The translations under genes were made by a program, and so were the position numbers. From JAEYFP01 sp964566545 (lineage in GTDB: Bacteria; Bacillota; Clostridia; Lachnospirales; Lachnospiraceae), in the NCBI GenBank assembly GCA_964566545.1, contig CAZMIX010000011.1, forward strand, positions 1 through 53,846: DNA of 53,846 nt. The letters are read 5' to 3'. Shown here in pieces: positions 32,338 through 40,905 of this stretch. The notes below the pieces were generated by a model. It saw only the letters and a list, made by a program, of their open reading frames with translations. It ran no database searches and was not told the origin of the DNA. How positions within the stretch are numbered: position 1 is the stretch's first letter; every line of letters begins with the position of its first letter.

Positions 32338-33545
32338 GATTTCAAAAGCCTTCCCGCCAACATGCCGCTTGACCATGCCCACTGCAGGTTATAGCCCCCG
32401 CAGTCTCCATGAATATCGATCATTTCTCCAGCAAAATACAAGCCCTCAACAAACTCGGACTCTAATGTTTTCTTTATCTGAGACGTATCTACGCCGCCGC
32501 TGCATATTTGCGCATCCCGAAACGAATTAACAGCAGATACCGGCACATGAAGCTGCTTGATGAGCCGGGCAAGTCTATAAAGTTCCTCCTGCGTTAGCAT
32601 AGTTACTGCTCTGTCTGCCTGAATGCCGCTAAGCTTCACGAGCAGCAGACTTAAATTTTTATGTAGCATACCAATTAGCAATTCCCCGGCATTTTTATCA
32701 GGACAATCTTGGAGCCGGCTTTTTAAATAGGCAAAAACCCTTTCTTCCGTTTCCATATCCGGCATCCAATCGATACAAATTTCCACCTGTTTTTTCTGAT
32801 CCAGCGCCTTTGCCGCAATATGACTCAATTGAAAGGTAGGAATACCGGAAAGTCCATAGTTTGTGAGCTGTAATTCTCCTTTTTCCACACCGGACTTTTT
32901 TCCTTCACACAAGATAGTAAGCTTTGCCTCTGTCCGAATTCCGGCAAGCTGCTTAAAATACGGCTCCTCAGAACGAAGCTGTACAAGCGCCGGAAGAGGC
33001 TTAACGATTTGATGTCCAAGCTCCCTTGCAAGCGCATAGCCGCTTCCGTCCGAGCCGGTTTGCGGAGCTGCCTTTGAGCCTGTCGCCAGAATGATCTTCT
33101 CAAATTCATAACGACCTTGATCCGTATCAACCTGAAACAACACATTTTTCTGAATATGCATGATATGGCAATCCGTCAGTACGGACACCCGAAAGCGCTT
33201 AAGCGCCATACGAAGTACGTCCAACACTGCCGAGGCCTGCTCTGAATAAGGATACAGACATCCATTTCTATTCCTCGTATAAATGCCAAGCCTTGTAAAA
33301 AAAGCAAGCGTGTCCGTATGACTGCACTGTTGAAAAATACCATCGGCAAAAGTGGGATCGCTGCCATGATAATGCCAGGATTCCTGATTCACGTTTGTCA
33401 GGTTGCATCTTCCGTTCCCTGTCAGCAGCAGCTTCTTTCCGACACGACTGCCATGCTCCATGATTGTCACCTCATGTCCGCTTTGAGCCGCAGTGATTGC
33501 AGCCGTCATTCCGGCGGCTCCTCCACCGACAATACCTACCCTCAT
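32334..33545 (-). CDS. NAD(P)/FAD-dependent oxidoreductase, HI0933/BaiN family
   Basis: A 403-residue flavoprotein beginning VGIVGGGAAGMTAAITAAQS, with the family motif VGKKLLLTGNGRCNLTN, ILATGSKAAPQTGSDG, and a C-terminal FAD contact GGYNLQWAWSSG. Family members include BaiN, implicated in bile acid dehydroxylation, but the family is broad and a bile acid role cannot be claimed from sequence. I chose ATG 33545, which has AAGGAA upstream. Coupled by an ATGA overlap to the next flavoprotein gene. Confidence 0.88.
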   Translation of the reverse strand: MRVGIVGGGAAGMTAAITAAQSGHEVTIMEHGSRVGKKLLLTGNGRCNLTNVNQESWHYHGSDPTFADGIFQQCSHTDTLAFFTRLGIYTRNRNGCLYPYSEQASAVLDVLRMALKRFRVSVLTDCHIMHIQKNVLFQVDTDQGRYEFEKIILATGSKAAPQTGSDGSGYALARELGHQIVKPLPALVQLRSEEPYFKQLAGIRTEAKLTILCEGKKSGVEKGELQLTNYGLSGIPTFQLSHIAAKALDQKKQVEICIDWMPDMETEERVFAYLKSRLQDCPDKNAGELLIGMLHKNLSLLLVKLSGIQADRAVTMLTQEELYRLARLIKQLHVPVSAVNSFRDAQICSGGVDTSQIKKTLESEFVEGLYFAGEMIDIHGDCGGYNLQWAWSSGMLAGRLLKS

Positions 33546-33585
33546 AATGATTCCTTTCCTCATATCCATTCATTTGTATTTCCCG

Positions 33586-34230
33586 TCAACTCGAATACGT
33601 TTCCAAAAAATTATAAAGCTCCTCAGGCGAACGGATATATTTGATGCTGATGATCTCGCTTTGTACATCCGACGGTAATGTATCCAGAGAAATATCTGTA
33701 TACATATAGACCGTTTTCTTATCTTTATAATAAACATTCACCATATTATTTTCAACCATTAAGTAAAACGTTTCCGGAATTTCTTCCGGCTTAAAGGACT
33801 TACGAACAATGATTTTCTCATCCGAGTAGGAAATTAACTGAATATCCTCCAAAAATTTTTCCTGATCCTCTTCACTTGGATATCTGGAATAATCTTCTAG
33901 ATAGCTGATGAGCCCTTCTCTCGTCATCCCGATATATTCTGATGGCATCGGAAGCTTTTCCTCATGCAGCTCATAATTCGTCATATCATAACTTTCCAAA
34001 ATATAGTTTGTGTAACTGTCGATCCGTTCTTCCTCATTGGTATCTACATAAATTGCGGCATCCGATTCCTCCTGTGGCTCTTCAACGATTTCGCTGTTTA
34101 GCGTTACCTGATTGTAATCTTCCACGATCGGATCTGTCATATATTTCGTCACGTAATAATAGCTTCCAAAATAAACGCACCCTAAAAATAAAATACATAA
34201 TAAAAAGCTGAGTAGATAGGTCTTGTTCAT
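33586..34230 (-). CDS. BofC C-terminal domain-like membrane-anchored protein
   Basis: A 214-residue protein with an N-terminal hydrophobic helix (LLSFLLCILFLGCVYFGSYYY), an acidic linker, and a C-terminal domain resembling that of BofC: ETFYLMVENNMVNVYYKDKK followed by TVYMYTDISLDTLP. In B. subtilis BofC is an intermembrane-space protein that restrains SpoIVB signalling during sporulation. Here the protein is larger and membrane-anchored, so it shares the domain but may have a different job. It follows a SpoVB-like flippase gene by 68 bases. Confidence 0.75.
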   Translation of the reverse strand: MNKTYLLSFLLCILFLGCVYFGSYYYVTKYMTDPIVEDYNQVTLNSEIVEEPQEESDAAIYVDTNEEERIDSYTNYILESYDMTNYELHEEKLPMPSEYIGMTREGLISYLEDYSRYPSEEDQEKFLEDIQLISYSDEKIIVRKSFKPEEIPETFYLMVENNMVNVYYKDKKTVYMYTDISLDTLPSDVQSEIISIKYIRSPEELYNFLETYSS

Positions 34231-34298
34231 ACGCGTTCCCTCCGCCTATAGTATCAGCTCTTTTATATTCTTTTATACAAAATAATAAGAAATCCGTA

Positions 34299-35945
34299 TT
34301 ACAGCAAATGCAGCAGTCTTGCGATTCTTGCCAGTATATTGCCGCCCGGAAATCTTCTGATTTCGGATTCCTTCACACCACGCAGTAAAACGAGTACGAC
34401 AAAGTAAATGCACGCACCGACAAGAATAGAAACGGATACTGAAATAATAGTGGATGTCGCTTTAGACAGCAGGAAATTTATGAGCCAAACAAACAGCGTC
34501 ATTATGCCGGAGGCGATGAACGGAATCACAAATGTCCGCTTGATCTCCTGCCTGTAATGTAAATGTTTTCTTATCCCGATCCAGTTTAGTATACACATCA
34601 GCAAGGCAAATAGGACGCCGGAGAATACAACACCATACAGCCTCCAATCAAATACTGCAAGCGTCACATATAGCACACCCAAGTGAAGAACGAGCGCGAT
34701 TGCCGCATTCCTGACAGGAATCTGCATTTTGTCAATCCCCTGCAGCACGCCATTAGAAAGCGTCGAAAGCGAATAAAAAATAACCGAAACCGAGCCGACC
34801 CGTAATAGCTGTGCCGGCATCTCCACCTCGCCCGAAAACAGCATGGAGATAATTGGCTCACCAAGGACGCTCAAGCCCGCAGCACACGGAATCGCCAAAA
34901 TCATCGTAAATCTCGTCGCCGTGCTGACCTTGTGGCGCGCAAGACGCACTTCGCCCTGCTCCATGCAGGCCGTCAAGGACGGCATCATAGAAGAACAAAT
35001 CGCACTGGCAAGCGCGATTGGAACACTTGTAAGCACCTTGTATTTAGTCGAAAAAATACCCCATAAAGCGGCTTTCAATTCCCCAAGTCCTTTGGCCGTC
35101 ATAATATGATTAAAAATGCCCTGATCCAGCGTATCACTGATATTATAAATCGTCGTGCTTAAGATAACAGGTAAAATCGTGAGTATCAAAACCTGAAATA
35201 CTTTGCCAAAGCTATCCGTATAACGGGTCGCATCTCTCTTAACATTTTTACTCATCGCCCGGTTATGAACAATCAGCATGACTGCGAGTACAAGCAGACC
35301 GACTGTCGCCCCGACACCCGTTCCGAGCGTACCACCCGCCGCTCCATATGCAGAAGCATAGGCTTTATCGCGAAGCAGATCTGAAATCTTGGTGCCGTAT
35401 TCAAATAGATATACTGCCGCTGCAACGCTGACAACGGCATTGATGATCTGCTCAACAAGCTGGGAAACAGCCGTGGGCAACATCGTACCAAGTCCCTGAA
35501 AATATCCTCTGATTACTCCCATAACTGCAACGATAAGCAGCGTCGGCGCAAGCACCTGCAGCGCAATTGCACTCTTTGGCAGGTTCATCAAAGTACCCGC
35601 CATCGCGTCTGCTCCAAAAAAAACGATCAGGCAGGTCGTTCCACCGGAAATCAAGGCGAACAGCAGTGCCCCGTGATAAATTTTACGCGCGTTTTTATAT
35701 TGTCCCTTTGCCGCCCTTGCCGCCACGAGCTTCGACACGGCAACGGGCAGACTATAGGAAGAAATGATCAACATGATTGAATAAATCTGAAAGGCGGCGG
35801 AATAATAGCCCATTCCCGCATCCCCGATCGTCTTTTGCAGGGGAACCCTGTAAAGCAGACCGATCAGACGTGATATAATACCGGTCACCGCAAGGATTCC
35901 GCCCTGTACTATAAAATTTGAATGTTTGTTTTCCTGATTTGCCAT
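34299..35945 (-). CDS. MATE-like flippase of the MurJ/SpoVB group
   Basis: A 548-residue membrane protein with about 14 hydrophobic segments. The start FIVQGGILAVTGIISRLIGL with YRVPLQKTIGDAGMGYYSAA is characteristic of SpoVB/YtgP-type polysaccharide flippases, which move lipid II or related lipid-linked sugars across the membrane. Spore cortex synthesis (SpoVB) or general lipid II flipping is possible. Ribosome site is weak (AGGA about 12 bases upstream). It sits between ybeY and the BofC-like gene. Confidence 0.88.
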   Translation of the reverse strand: MANQENKHSNFIVQGGILAVTGIISRLIGLLYRVPLQKTIGDAGMGYYSAAFQIYSIMLIISSYSLPVAVSKLVAARAAKGQYKNARKIYHGALLFALISGGTTCLIVFFGADAMAGTLMNLPKSAIALQVLAPTLLIVAVMGVIRGYFQGLGTMLPTAVSQLVEQIINAVVSVAAAVYLFEYGTKISDLLRDKAYASAYGAAGGTLGTGVGATVGLLVLAVMLIVHNRAMSKNVKRDATRYTDSFGKVFQVLILTILPVILSTTIYNISDTLDQGIFNHIMTAKGLGELKAALWGIFSTKYKVLTSVPIALASAICSSMMPSLTACMEQGEVRLARHKVSTATRFTMILAIPCAAGLSVLGEPIISMLFSGEVEMPAQLLRVGSVSVIFYSLSTLSNGVLQGIDKMQIPVRNAAIALVLHLGVLYVTLAVFDWRLYGVVFSGVLFALLMCILNWIGIRKHLHYRQEIKRTFVIPFIASGIMTLFVWLINFLLSKATSTIISVSVSILVGACIYFVVLVLLRGVKESEIRRFPGGNILARIARLLHLL

Positions 35946-36000
35946 TCCCCAATCGTGTCCTATCTGTAAACGTTCTCCTTATGTATCGATCAAAAGCCTC

Positions 36001-36495
36001 TCACCTTGGAATTCCAAGCAACTCCATCAAGTACTTCTGCCTCGCTTCCATCAGCACTCTGTCAGCTTCTTTAATATGGTCATATCCAATTAAGTGTAAC
36101 ATACTGTGCACGATAAGAAAAGCAAATTCTCTCTTTATGCTGTGTCCATACTCCTGTGCCTGTACCAGCAATTGATCCTGAGAAATCACGATATCTCCCA
36201 GCATCAGTTCACCCGTATCCGGTTCAAAGCAGTCCTCCTGATCTTCTATTTTCTTGAAATCTGCCGGAGTCTCATATTCCGCCATCGGAAAAGAAAGGAC
36301 ATCCGTCGGCTTGTTAAGCTGCCTGTTTTCCCAATTAATTTCCTGAATTGATTCATTGTTTGTGAGCAGCAGATTGACTGTCGCTTCATAAGGACAGCCC
36401 TCTTTCTCCAATACGATTTCCACAATCTGTGAAAACAATTCCTCATAAGAAAAATCAAGCTTATTTTCTACCTCTGTTTCAATATGATATGTCAT
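36001..36495 (-). CDS. ybeY: Endoribonuclease YbeY
   Basis: A 164-residue rRNA-maturation RNase with the metal-binding motif HSMLHLIGYDH, where three histidines bind zinc, preceded by TDVLSFPMAEYE. It matures 16S rRNA and takes part in ribosome quality control. The start overlaps the phoH stop as ATGA. phoH-ybeY is a near-universal Firmicutes pair. Confidence 0.96.
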   Translation of the reverse strand: MTYHIETEVENKLDFSYEELFSQIVEIVLEKEGCPYEATVNLLLTNNESIQEINWENRQLNKPTDVLSFPMAEYETPADFKKIEDQEDCFEPDTGELMLGDIVISQDQLLVQAQEYGHSIKREFAFLIVHSMLHLIGYDHIKEADRVLMEARQKYLMELLGIPR

Positions 36496-37520
36496 CGTCC
36501 GGTTCGTTTTCCCTTCATTTTTTTATTTTTACGAGCAGAAGAAACTGTCTGCCCGCCCTCTTTTTCCTCAAAGTCCTCATAAGCCTTTACGATCTTCTGT
36601 ACAAGCGGATGTCTGACGACATCCTTGCTTGTCAGAGTACAAAATCCTACTTCCTCGATTTTCCCAAGGACACGGAGTGCCATATCCAGACCCGACACTG
36701 CAAAAGGCGCCAGATCCTTCTGTGTTCGGTCACCCGTAACAACAACCTTAGAACCGAATCCAATCCTCGTTAAGAACATTTTCATCTGTGCCGGTGTCGT
36801 GTTCTGTGCCTCATCCAGAATGATATAGGCATTGTCAAGTGTCCGTCCGCGCATATAAGCGAGCGGTGCCACCTCAATCAGCCCTTTTTCCATATTCTTT
36901 TGAAAGCTTTCCGCTCCCATAATCTGATACAGCGCATCATAAAGCGGGCGCAGATACGGATCGACCTTACTCTGCAAATCCCCCGGAAGAAAGCCGAGCT
37001 TCTCTCCCGCTTCAATTGCGGGGCGAGTCAAAATAATTCGTCCGACCTCATCATTTTTAAATGCGGTAATCGCCATCGCCATTGCCAGATACGTCTTTCC
37101 GGTTCCTGCTGGACCAATTCCGAATACAATCATCTTTTTACGAATCGCATCCACATACTCCTTTTGACCAAGCGTCTTTGGCTTTATCGGCTTTCCGTTT
37201 GTCGTATGGCAAATTAAATCCTTATCAATTTCCAGCACGGCATCCTGCCTTTCATCCATCAGCATTGCAAATGCATAATCGACATTTTGTTCATGAATGA
37301 TATTCCCGCGTCTGGAAAGCTCCTGTAATTGTGTAAGAACGGTCGTCGCATGGTCGACCTGTTCCTTTGTCCCAATAATTTTGATCCCTTCGTTTCGATC
37401 GACAATCGTCACCTGAAACGCTTTTTCTATTTTTTTCAAATACGCATCAAATGCGCCGTAAATATTTTTTGCATGCTCGGGCTCGATCGTGAGTATCCGT
37501 TCGGTAATCCCATCTATCAT
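36492..37520 (-). CDS. phoH: PhoH family ATPase
   Basis: A 342-residue P-loop protein: an N-terminal KH-like region (to about residue 100), Walker A FGIGPAGTGKTYLAMAMA, Walker B YIILDEAQNTTPAQ, and VVTGDRTQKDL. Likely an RNA-associated helicase or nuclease. The tail is Lys/Arg-rich. Start and stop both overlap neighbours by four bases (yqfD upstream, ybeY downstream), giving a tightly coupled block. Confidence 0.95.
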   Translation of the reverse strand: MIDGITERILTIEPEHAKNIYGAFDAYLKKIEKAFQVTIVDRNEGIKIIGTKEQVDHATTVLTQLQELSRRGNIIHEQNVDYAFAMLMDERQDAVLEIDKDLICHTTNGKPIKPKTLGQKEYVDAIRKKMIVFGIGPAGTGKTYLAMAMAITAFKNDEVGRIILTRPAIEAGEKLGFLPGDLQSKVDPYLRPLYDALYQIMGAESFQKNMEKGLIEVAPLAYMRGRTLDNAYIILDEAQNTTPAQMKMFLTRIGFGSKVVVTGDRTQKDLAPFAVSGLDMALRVLGKIEEVGFCTLTSKDVVRHPLVQKIVKAYEDFEEKEGGQTVSSARKNKKMKGKRTGR

Positions 37521-38722
37521 TGTTGAATTTCCTGCTTTCCCTCGTTTTTTATGAGCATACGAAGCATTCCTGATGCCGTGCCCGCTACCTCTGTAATTTT
37601 TATTGTAACATTATTTTCTATAATTTGAACCCCTTTTTCCTGCAATTCTGTAATAAATTTTGACAATCCGGATTTTAGAAGCTGTGAAGTTTCCTCCTCT
37701 GAATAATAGGATGCCTCAAATGTGCTTTCTTTATAAAGGTCGGTCGCATACCAAATTTCCTTCTGAAACAGCGCGGCAATTTTGCTTTTCTTCCATTCCG
37801 TAAGCCGGTCACAACTCTTGTAATGGGTAAAAACAGGAAAATCTATGGCGCGCGCTCCAAAACGATACGAACGGCTCCTTGTTTCCTCGCCGGTGTAGCT
37901 CTTTTTTATATAAACGCGCTCTCTGGTATCCCGATAGGAAGCCAAAGTCTCAATAATAATATCTGCATCCGGCGTCACATACTCAACACTCTGTACTTCC
38001 CCCGCATCGTTTAACAACGTAATTTCTCCCAAAACAAGAATATCTCCCTTTTTCACTTCGGCATCCGGCAGAACCAGAGGCGTCCCGCTTCTCGTAATAA
38101 TTTGGCGTACGATACCGTCGTATTCGCTGACTAGGTGGTATTTAACCGCCAATTCATCCTGCTTTGCGTTTTGCCGTTCAAAAAACACGGCATTTTCATT
38201 AATCTCAACAATAAGCCTGATGCCGTCAATTTTAGCGGATACCCAAGTAATCTGCGGATAAGCGCTGCGAATACACTTTTCTATTTTCTCGCAGTTAATC
38301 TCACTCTTTCTGATTCCTGTCAAAACCTGCTGTTCTTCCAGAAAATCGTAAAGGTTGTCATCTGTCACCATATTGTTTCCGGACAAACGAATCTCCCAAA
38401 TATAGCAGGAGGCGAGCCAGATCGTGATTAGGCAGACAAGCAATCCCAGTTGAAAAAAATGGTATTTTTTATATTTATGCATCAAAAAAGGAAAGCCCCT
38501 TTTTTCCAAAACACGGACTCTCGTTCCTGTTTTCCTGACAATCGGCCGCAAACAGAAGAAGCCTTTGATCGTCATATACATTTCATAGCCGGCCGGCGTC
38601 CTTTTCACCTTCCAAAGAAGCAGATTCTGGTTTGTACACAGATTCATAAACCGTTCCGGTGAAAATCCGCTGACAGAAACTCTCACATATCCTTTCAAGT
38701 ATCGCAACAAGCAAAGTAACAA
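37517..38722 (-). CDS. yqfD: Sporulation protein YqfD
   Basis: A 401-residue YqfD: YLKGYVRVSVSGFSPERFMN at the N terminus, a membrane helix (FFQLGLLVCLITIWLASCYIW), and a long extracytoplasmic part with a POTRA-like region. In B. subtilis it is made in the mother cell under sigma-E and affects forespore engulfment or coat assembly. The start codon is TTG at 38722, after GAAAGGTAGG that also holds the yqfC stop; no ATG fits the conserved N terminus. Confidence 0.92.
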   Translation of the reverse strand: MLLCLLRYLKGYVRVSVSGFSPERFMNLCTNQNLLLWKVKRTPAGYEMYMTIKGFFCLRPIVRKTGTRVRVLEKRGFPFLMHKYKKYHFFQLGLLVCLITIWLASCYIWEIRLSGNNMVTDDNLYDFLEEQQVLTGIRKSEINCEKIEKCIRSAYPQITWVSAKIDGIRLIVEINENAVFFERQNAKQDELAVKYHLVSEYDGIVRQIITRSGTPLVLPDAEVKKGDILVLGEITLLNDAGEVQSVEYVTPDADIIIETLASYRDTRERVYIKKSYTGEETRSRSYRFGARAIDFPVFTHYKSCDRLTEWKKSKIAALFQKEIWYATDLYKESTFEASYYSEEETSQLLKSGLSKFITELQEKGVQIIENNVTIKITEVAGTASGMLRMLIKNEGKQEIQQ

Positions 38723-38731
38723 TACGACAGC

Positions 38732-39037
38732 CTACCTTTCAAAATTAAGACACTGGATTTCTCCGCATATTTTCATCTCTTCGCTTGTATAATATTCGAT
38801 CTGCAAACAGCAGCCTCTGATCCTAATCTGGCATGTTTTTGTAGAAAGTACAATTTCACAGTCTGTATATTCGAGAATTCCCCTGTAATTCTCAACATAA
38901 ACCTCCTGATAGCCCGTAATTGAAACGATGGCAGAACCCAGAATTAAATCTTTTGGAAAATTCAAGGATTCCGCCACGTTATATTTGATATTCTGTTTTT
39001 TTTCCGACAACCGGCGTGGCTCTTTTTTTCTTCTCAT
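38732..39037 (-). CDS. yqfC: YabP/YqfC family sporulation protein
   Basis: A 101-residue protein of the YabP/YqfC family: basic N terminus (MRRKKEPRRLSEKK), LNFPKDLILGSAIVSITG, VYVENYRGILEYTD and IEYYTSEEMKICGEI. B. subtilis yqfC is a sigma-E gene next to yqfD. ATG 39037 gives the expected N terminus but has no ribosome site, and a sigma-E-like promoter lies so close that the transcript could begin at or near the ATG. Confidence 0.9.
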   Translation of the reverse strand: MRRKKEPRRLSEKKQNIKYNVAESLNFPKDLILGSAIVSITGYQEVYVENYRGILEYTDCEIVLSTKTCQIRIRGCCLQIEYYTSEEMKICGEIQCLNFER

Positions 39038-39043
39038 GTGTAA

Positions 39044-39072
39044 TATATATGAAAAGCAAACAAGTCCTATTC
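39044..39072 (-). promoter_or_regulatory. Candidate sigma-E-type promoter of yqfCD
   Basis: GAATAGG (39066-39072) and CATATATA (39044-39051) on the minus strand, 14 bp apart, resemble the sigma-E pattern (-35 with ATA, -10 CATACAnT). The -10 ends only six bases before the ATG, so a transcript from it would be nearly leaderless. Confidence 0.4.
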
Positions 39073-39091
39073 CCGCTCGCTTTGCTTGCCG

Positions 39092-40396
39092 CTACTTAAT
39101 TATTTTTTTAATGAAAGCAGCCCTCTCGACCGGCTTTTCCACAATCGTGTAAGCGTTAAACAGGCGTACTTTAGCCTCTTCGAGCTTTATTGTGTCATTT
39201 GCCTGAAGAACAGCCAACGGCTCACCCTTCAACACGGGATCACCAACTTTTTTCTTAAGCAGAACGCCGACAGACAGATCAATGATGTCCTCCTTGCTCC
39301 TCCTGCCCCCGCCAAGCAGCAGAGATGCCGTACCGACATCCTCACTGAATATTTTACCGATATAGCCCGACTGCTCCGACAAAAGCTCATACACAATTGA
39401 TGCCTGCGGAAGCGTATCCGTATCATAGACCTCTTCCGCTCTTCCGCCCTGTGCCTCAATGAATTCGGCAAATTTCTTTAGCGCTCTTCCGTCCGTAATT
39501 GTATCCTTTAAAAGCGTTTTCGCCTCTTCGTCTTCTTTGGCGGCGCCTGCGCAGAGCAGCATCTGAGAACCCAGCTCAAGGCAAAGTGCAAGCAAATCCT
39601 CAGGTCCGTTCCCCTTCAGCGTATCAATCGCTTCTTTTACCTCCAGCGCATTGCCGACCGCGAAGCCAAGCGGCTGATCCATATCGGAAACAACGGCAAC
39701 GGTCTTTCTCCCGACCATATTACCGATTGCAGTCATTTTCTCTGCAAGTGCGAAAGCATCTGCCTCTGTTTTCATAAACGCGCCGCTGCCGCATTTGACA
39801 TCCAATACGATCGCATCCGCTCCGGCCGCCAGCTTTTTACTCATAATGGAGCTTGCGATGAGGGACATATTGTCAACTGTCGCTGTCACATCGCGCAACG
39901 AATAGAGCAGCTTATCTGCGGGAGCCAAATCCGCCGTCTGTCCCATGATCGCAATTTTGATTGTATTTACATTATTTAAAAATTGTTTCTCGGTAAGCGA
40001 TGTGTGAAAACCATGGAAACTTTCTAGTTTATCAATTGTTCCGCCAGTATGCCCGAGACCTCTTCCGCTCATTTTTGCAATAGGAACGCCCAGACTAGCC
40101 ACCATCGGGGTCAGCACAAGAGAGGTTTTATCTCCGACGCCGCCCGTACTGTGCTTGTCCACCTTAACGCCTTTGATTCCTGACAGGTCGAGCACATCAC
40201 CGCTATTCATCATCGCCATCGTAAGCAGTACCGTCTCTTCATCGTTCATTCCTCGGAAAAAAATTGCCATCATCATCGCCGAGATCTGATAATCGGGAAT
40301 CCTCCCCTGCGTATAACCCTCAATCATAAAATTGATTTCTTCCCTCGACAGAGGATGTCCATCCCTTTTCTTTTTAATCAGATCCACCATTAACAT
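39092..40396 (-). CDS. pdp: Pyrimidine-nucleoside phosphorylase
   Basis: A 434-residue nucleoside phosphorylase family II enzyme. DLIKKKRDGHPLSREEINF starts the alpha domain; KVDKHSTGGVGDKTSLVLTP is the phosphate-binding loop and RGLGHTGGTIDKLES the base-binding region; DVKCGSGAFMKT follows. It splits uridine, thymidine or deoxyuridine to base and sugar-1-phosphate. I chose ATG 40396 (AAGGAGG nine bases upstream); the TTG three codons earlier is too close to that site. Confidence 0.94.
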   Translation of the reverse strand: MLMVDLIKKKRDGHPLSREEINFMIEGYTQGRIPDYQISAMMMAIFFRGMNDEETVLLTMAMMNSGDVLDLSGIKGVKVDKHSTGGVGDKTSLVLTPMVASLGVPIAKMSGRGLGHTGGTIDKLESFHGFHTSLTEKQFLNNVNTIKIAIMGQTADLAPADKLLYSLRDVTATVDNMSLIASSIMSKKLAAGADAIVLDVKCGSGAFMKTEADAFALAEKMTAIGNMVGRKTVAVVSDMDQPLGFAVGNALEVKEAIDTLKGNGPEDLLALCLELGSQMLLCAGAAKEDEEAKTLLKDTITDGRALKKFAEFIEAQGGRAEEVYDTDTLPQASIVYELLSEQSGYIGKIFSEDVGTASLLLGGGRRSKEDIIDLSVGVLLKKKVGDPVLKGEPLAVLQANDTIKLEEAKVRLFNAYTIVEKPVERAAFIKKIIK

Positions 40397-40425
40397 GCTG
40401 TGCAACCTCCTTATTTTTATTTCTC

Positions 40426-40905
40426 TTACTTGTGATAGGGCTCATGATGAATAATGCGGTAGCTTCTATAAAGCTGTTCTAATAAAATGAACCGCATAAG
40501 CTGATGCGGAAAGGTCATTCTGGAAAAGCTTAAATGCAGATCGGCCTGTTCTGTGACCGATGAAAAAAGCCCCAGAGAACCCCCGATAATAAATTGAATA
40601 TCGCTTACCCCACTAACACCCATTCTTTCGATTTCTCCCGCGAGTTCAACGGAATCCAGCTGCTTTCCCAGTATTTCAAGCGTAATGACAAACGCGCCCT
40701 GTTTCCTGCATTTTAAAATCCGCTCCGCCTCTGTCCGCTTAATTTTTTCGTCTAATGCCGCGCTCTGCTTATCCGGTGTCTTTTCATCCGCCACCTCAAT
40801 AATGTTGAGTCTGCAATATTTGGAAAGCCGTTTTTCATATTCTCTAATAGATGCCCGCAAATAGTCCTCTTTTATTTTTCCGACACAAATCACATCAATG
40901 TTCAT
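40426..40905 (-). CDS. rlmH: 23S rRNA pseudouridine-1915 N3-methyltransferase RlmH
   Basis: A 159-residue SPOUT methyltransferase: MNIDVICVGKIKEDYLR, FIIGGSLGLFSSV (SAM-binding knot) and MTFPHQLMRFILLEQLYRSY ending HHEPYHK. It methylates pseudouridine 1915 in helix 69 of 23S rRNA. The start overlaps the end of the upstream membrane-protein gene by 11 bases. Confidence 0.97.
   Translation of the reverse strand: MNIDVICVGKIKEDYLRASIREYEKRLSKYCRLNIIEVADEKTPDKQSAALDEKIKRTEAERILKCRKQGAFVITLEILGKQLDSVELAGEIERMGVSGVSDIQFIIGGSLGLFSSVTEQADLHLSFSRMTFPHQLMRFILLEQLYRSYRIIHHEPYHK

Noticed and set aside
32334..33545. Bile-acid enzyme BaiN
   Set aside because: The family is widespread and no other bai genes are present; only family membership is supported.
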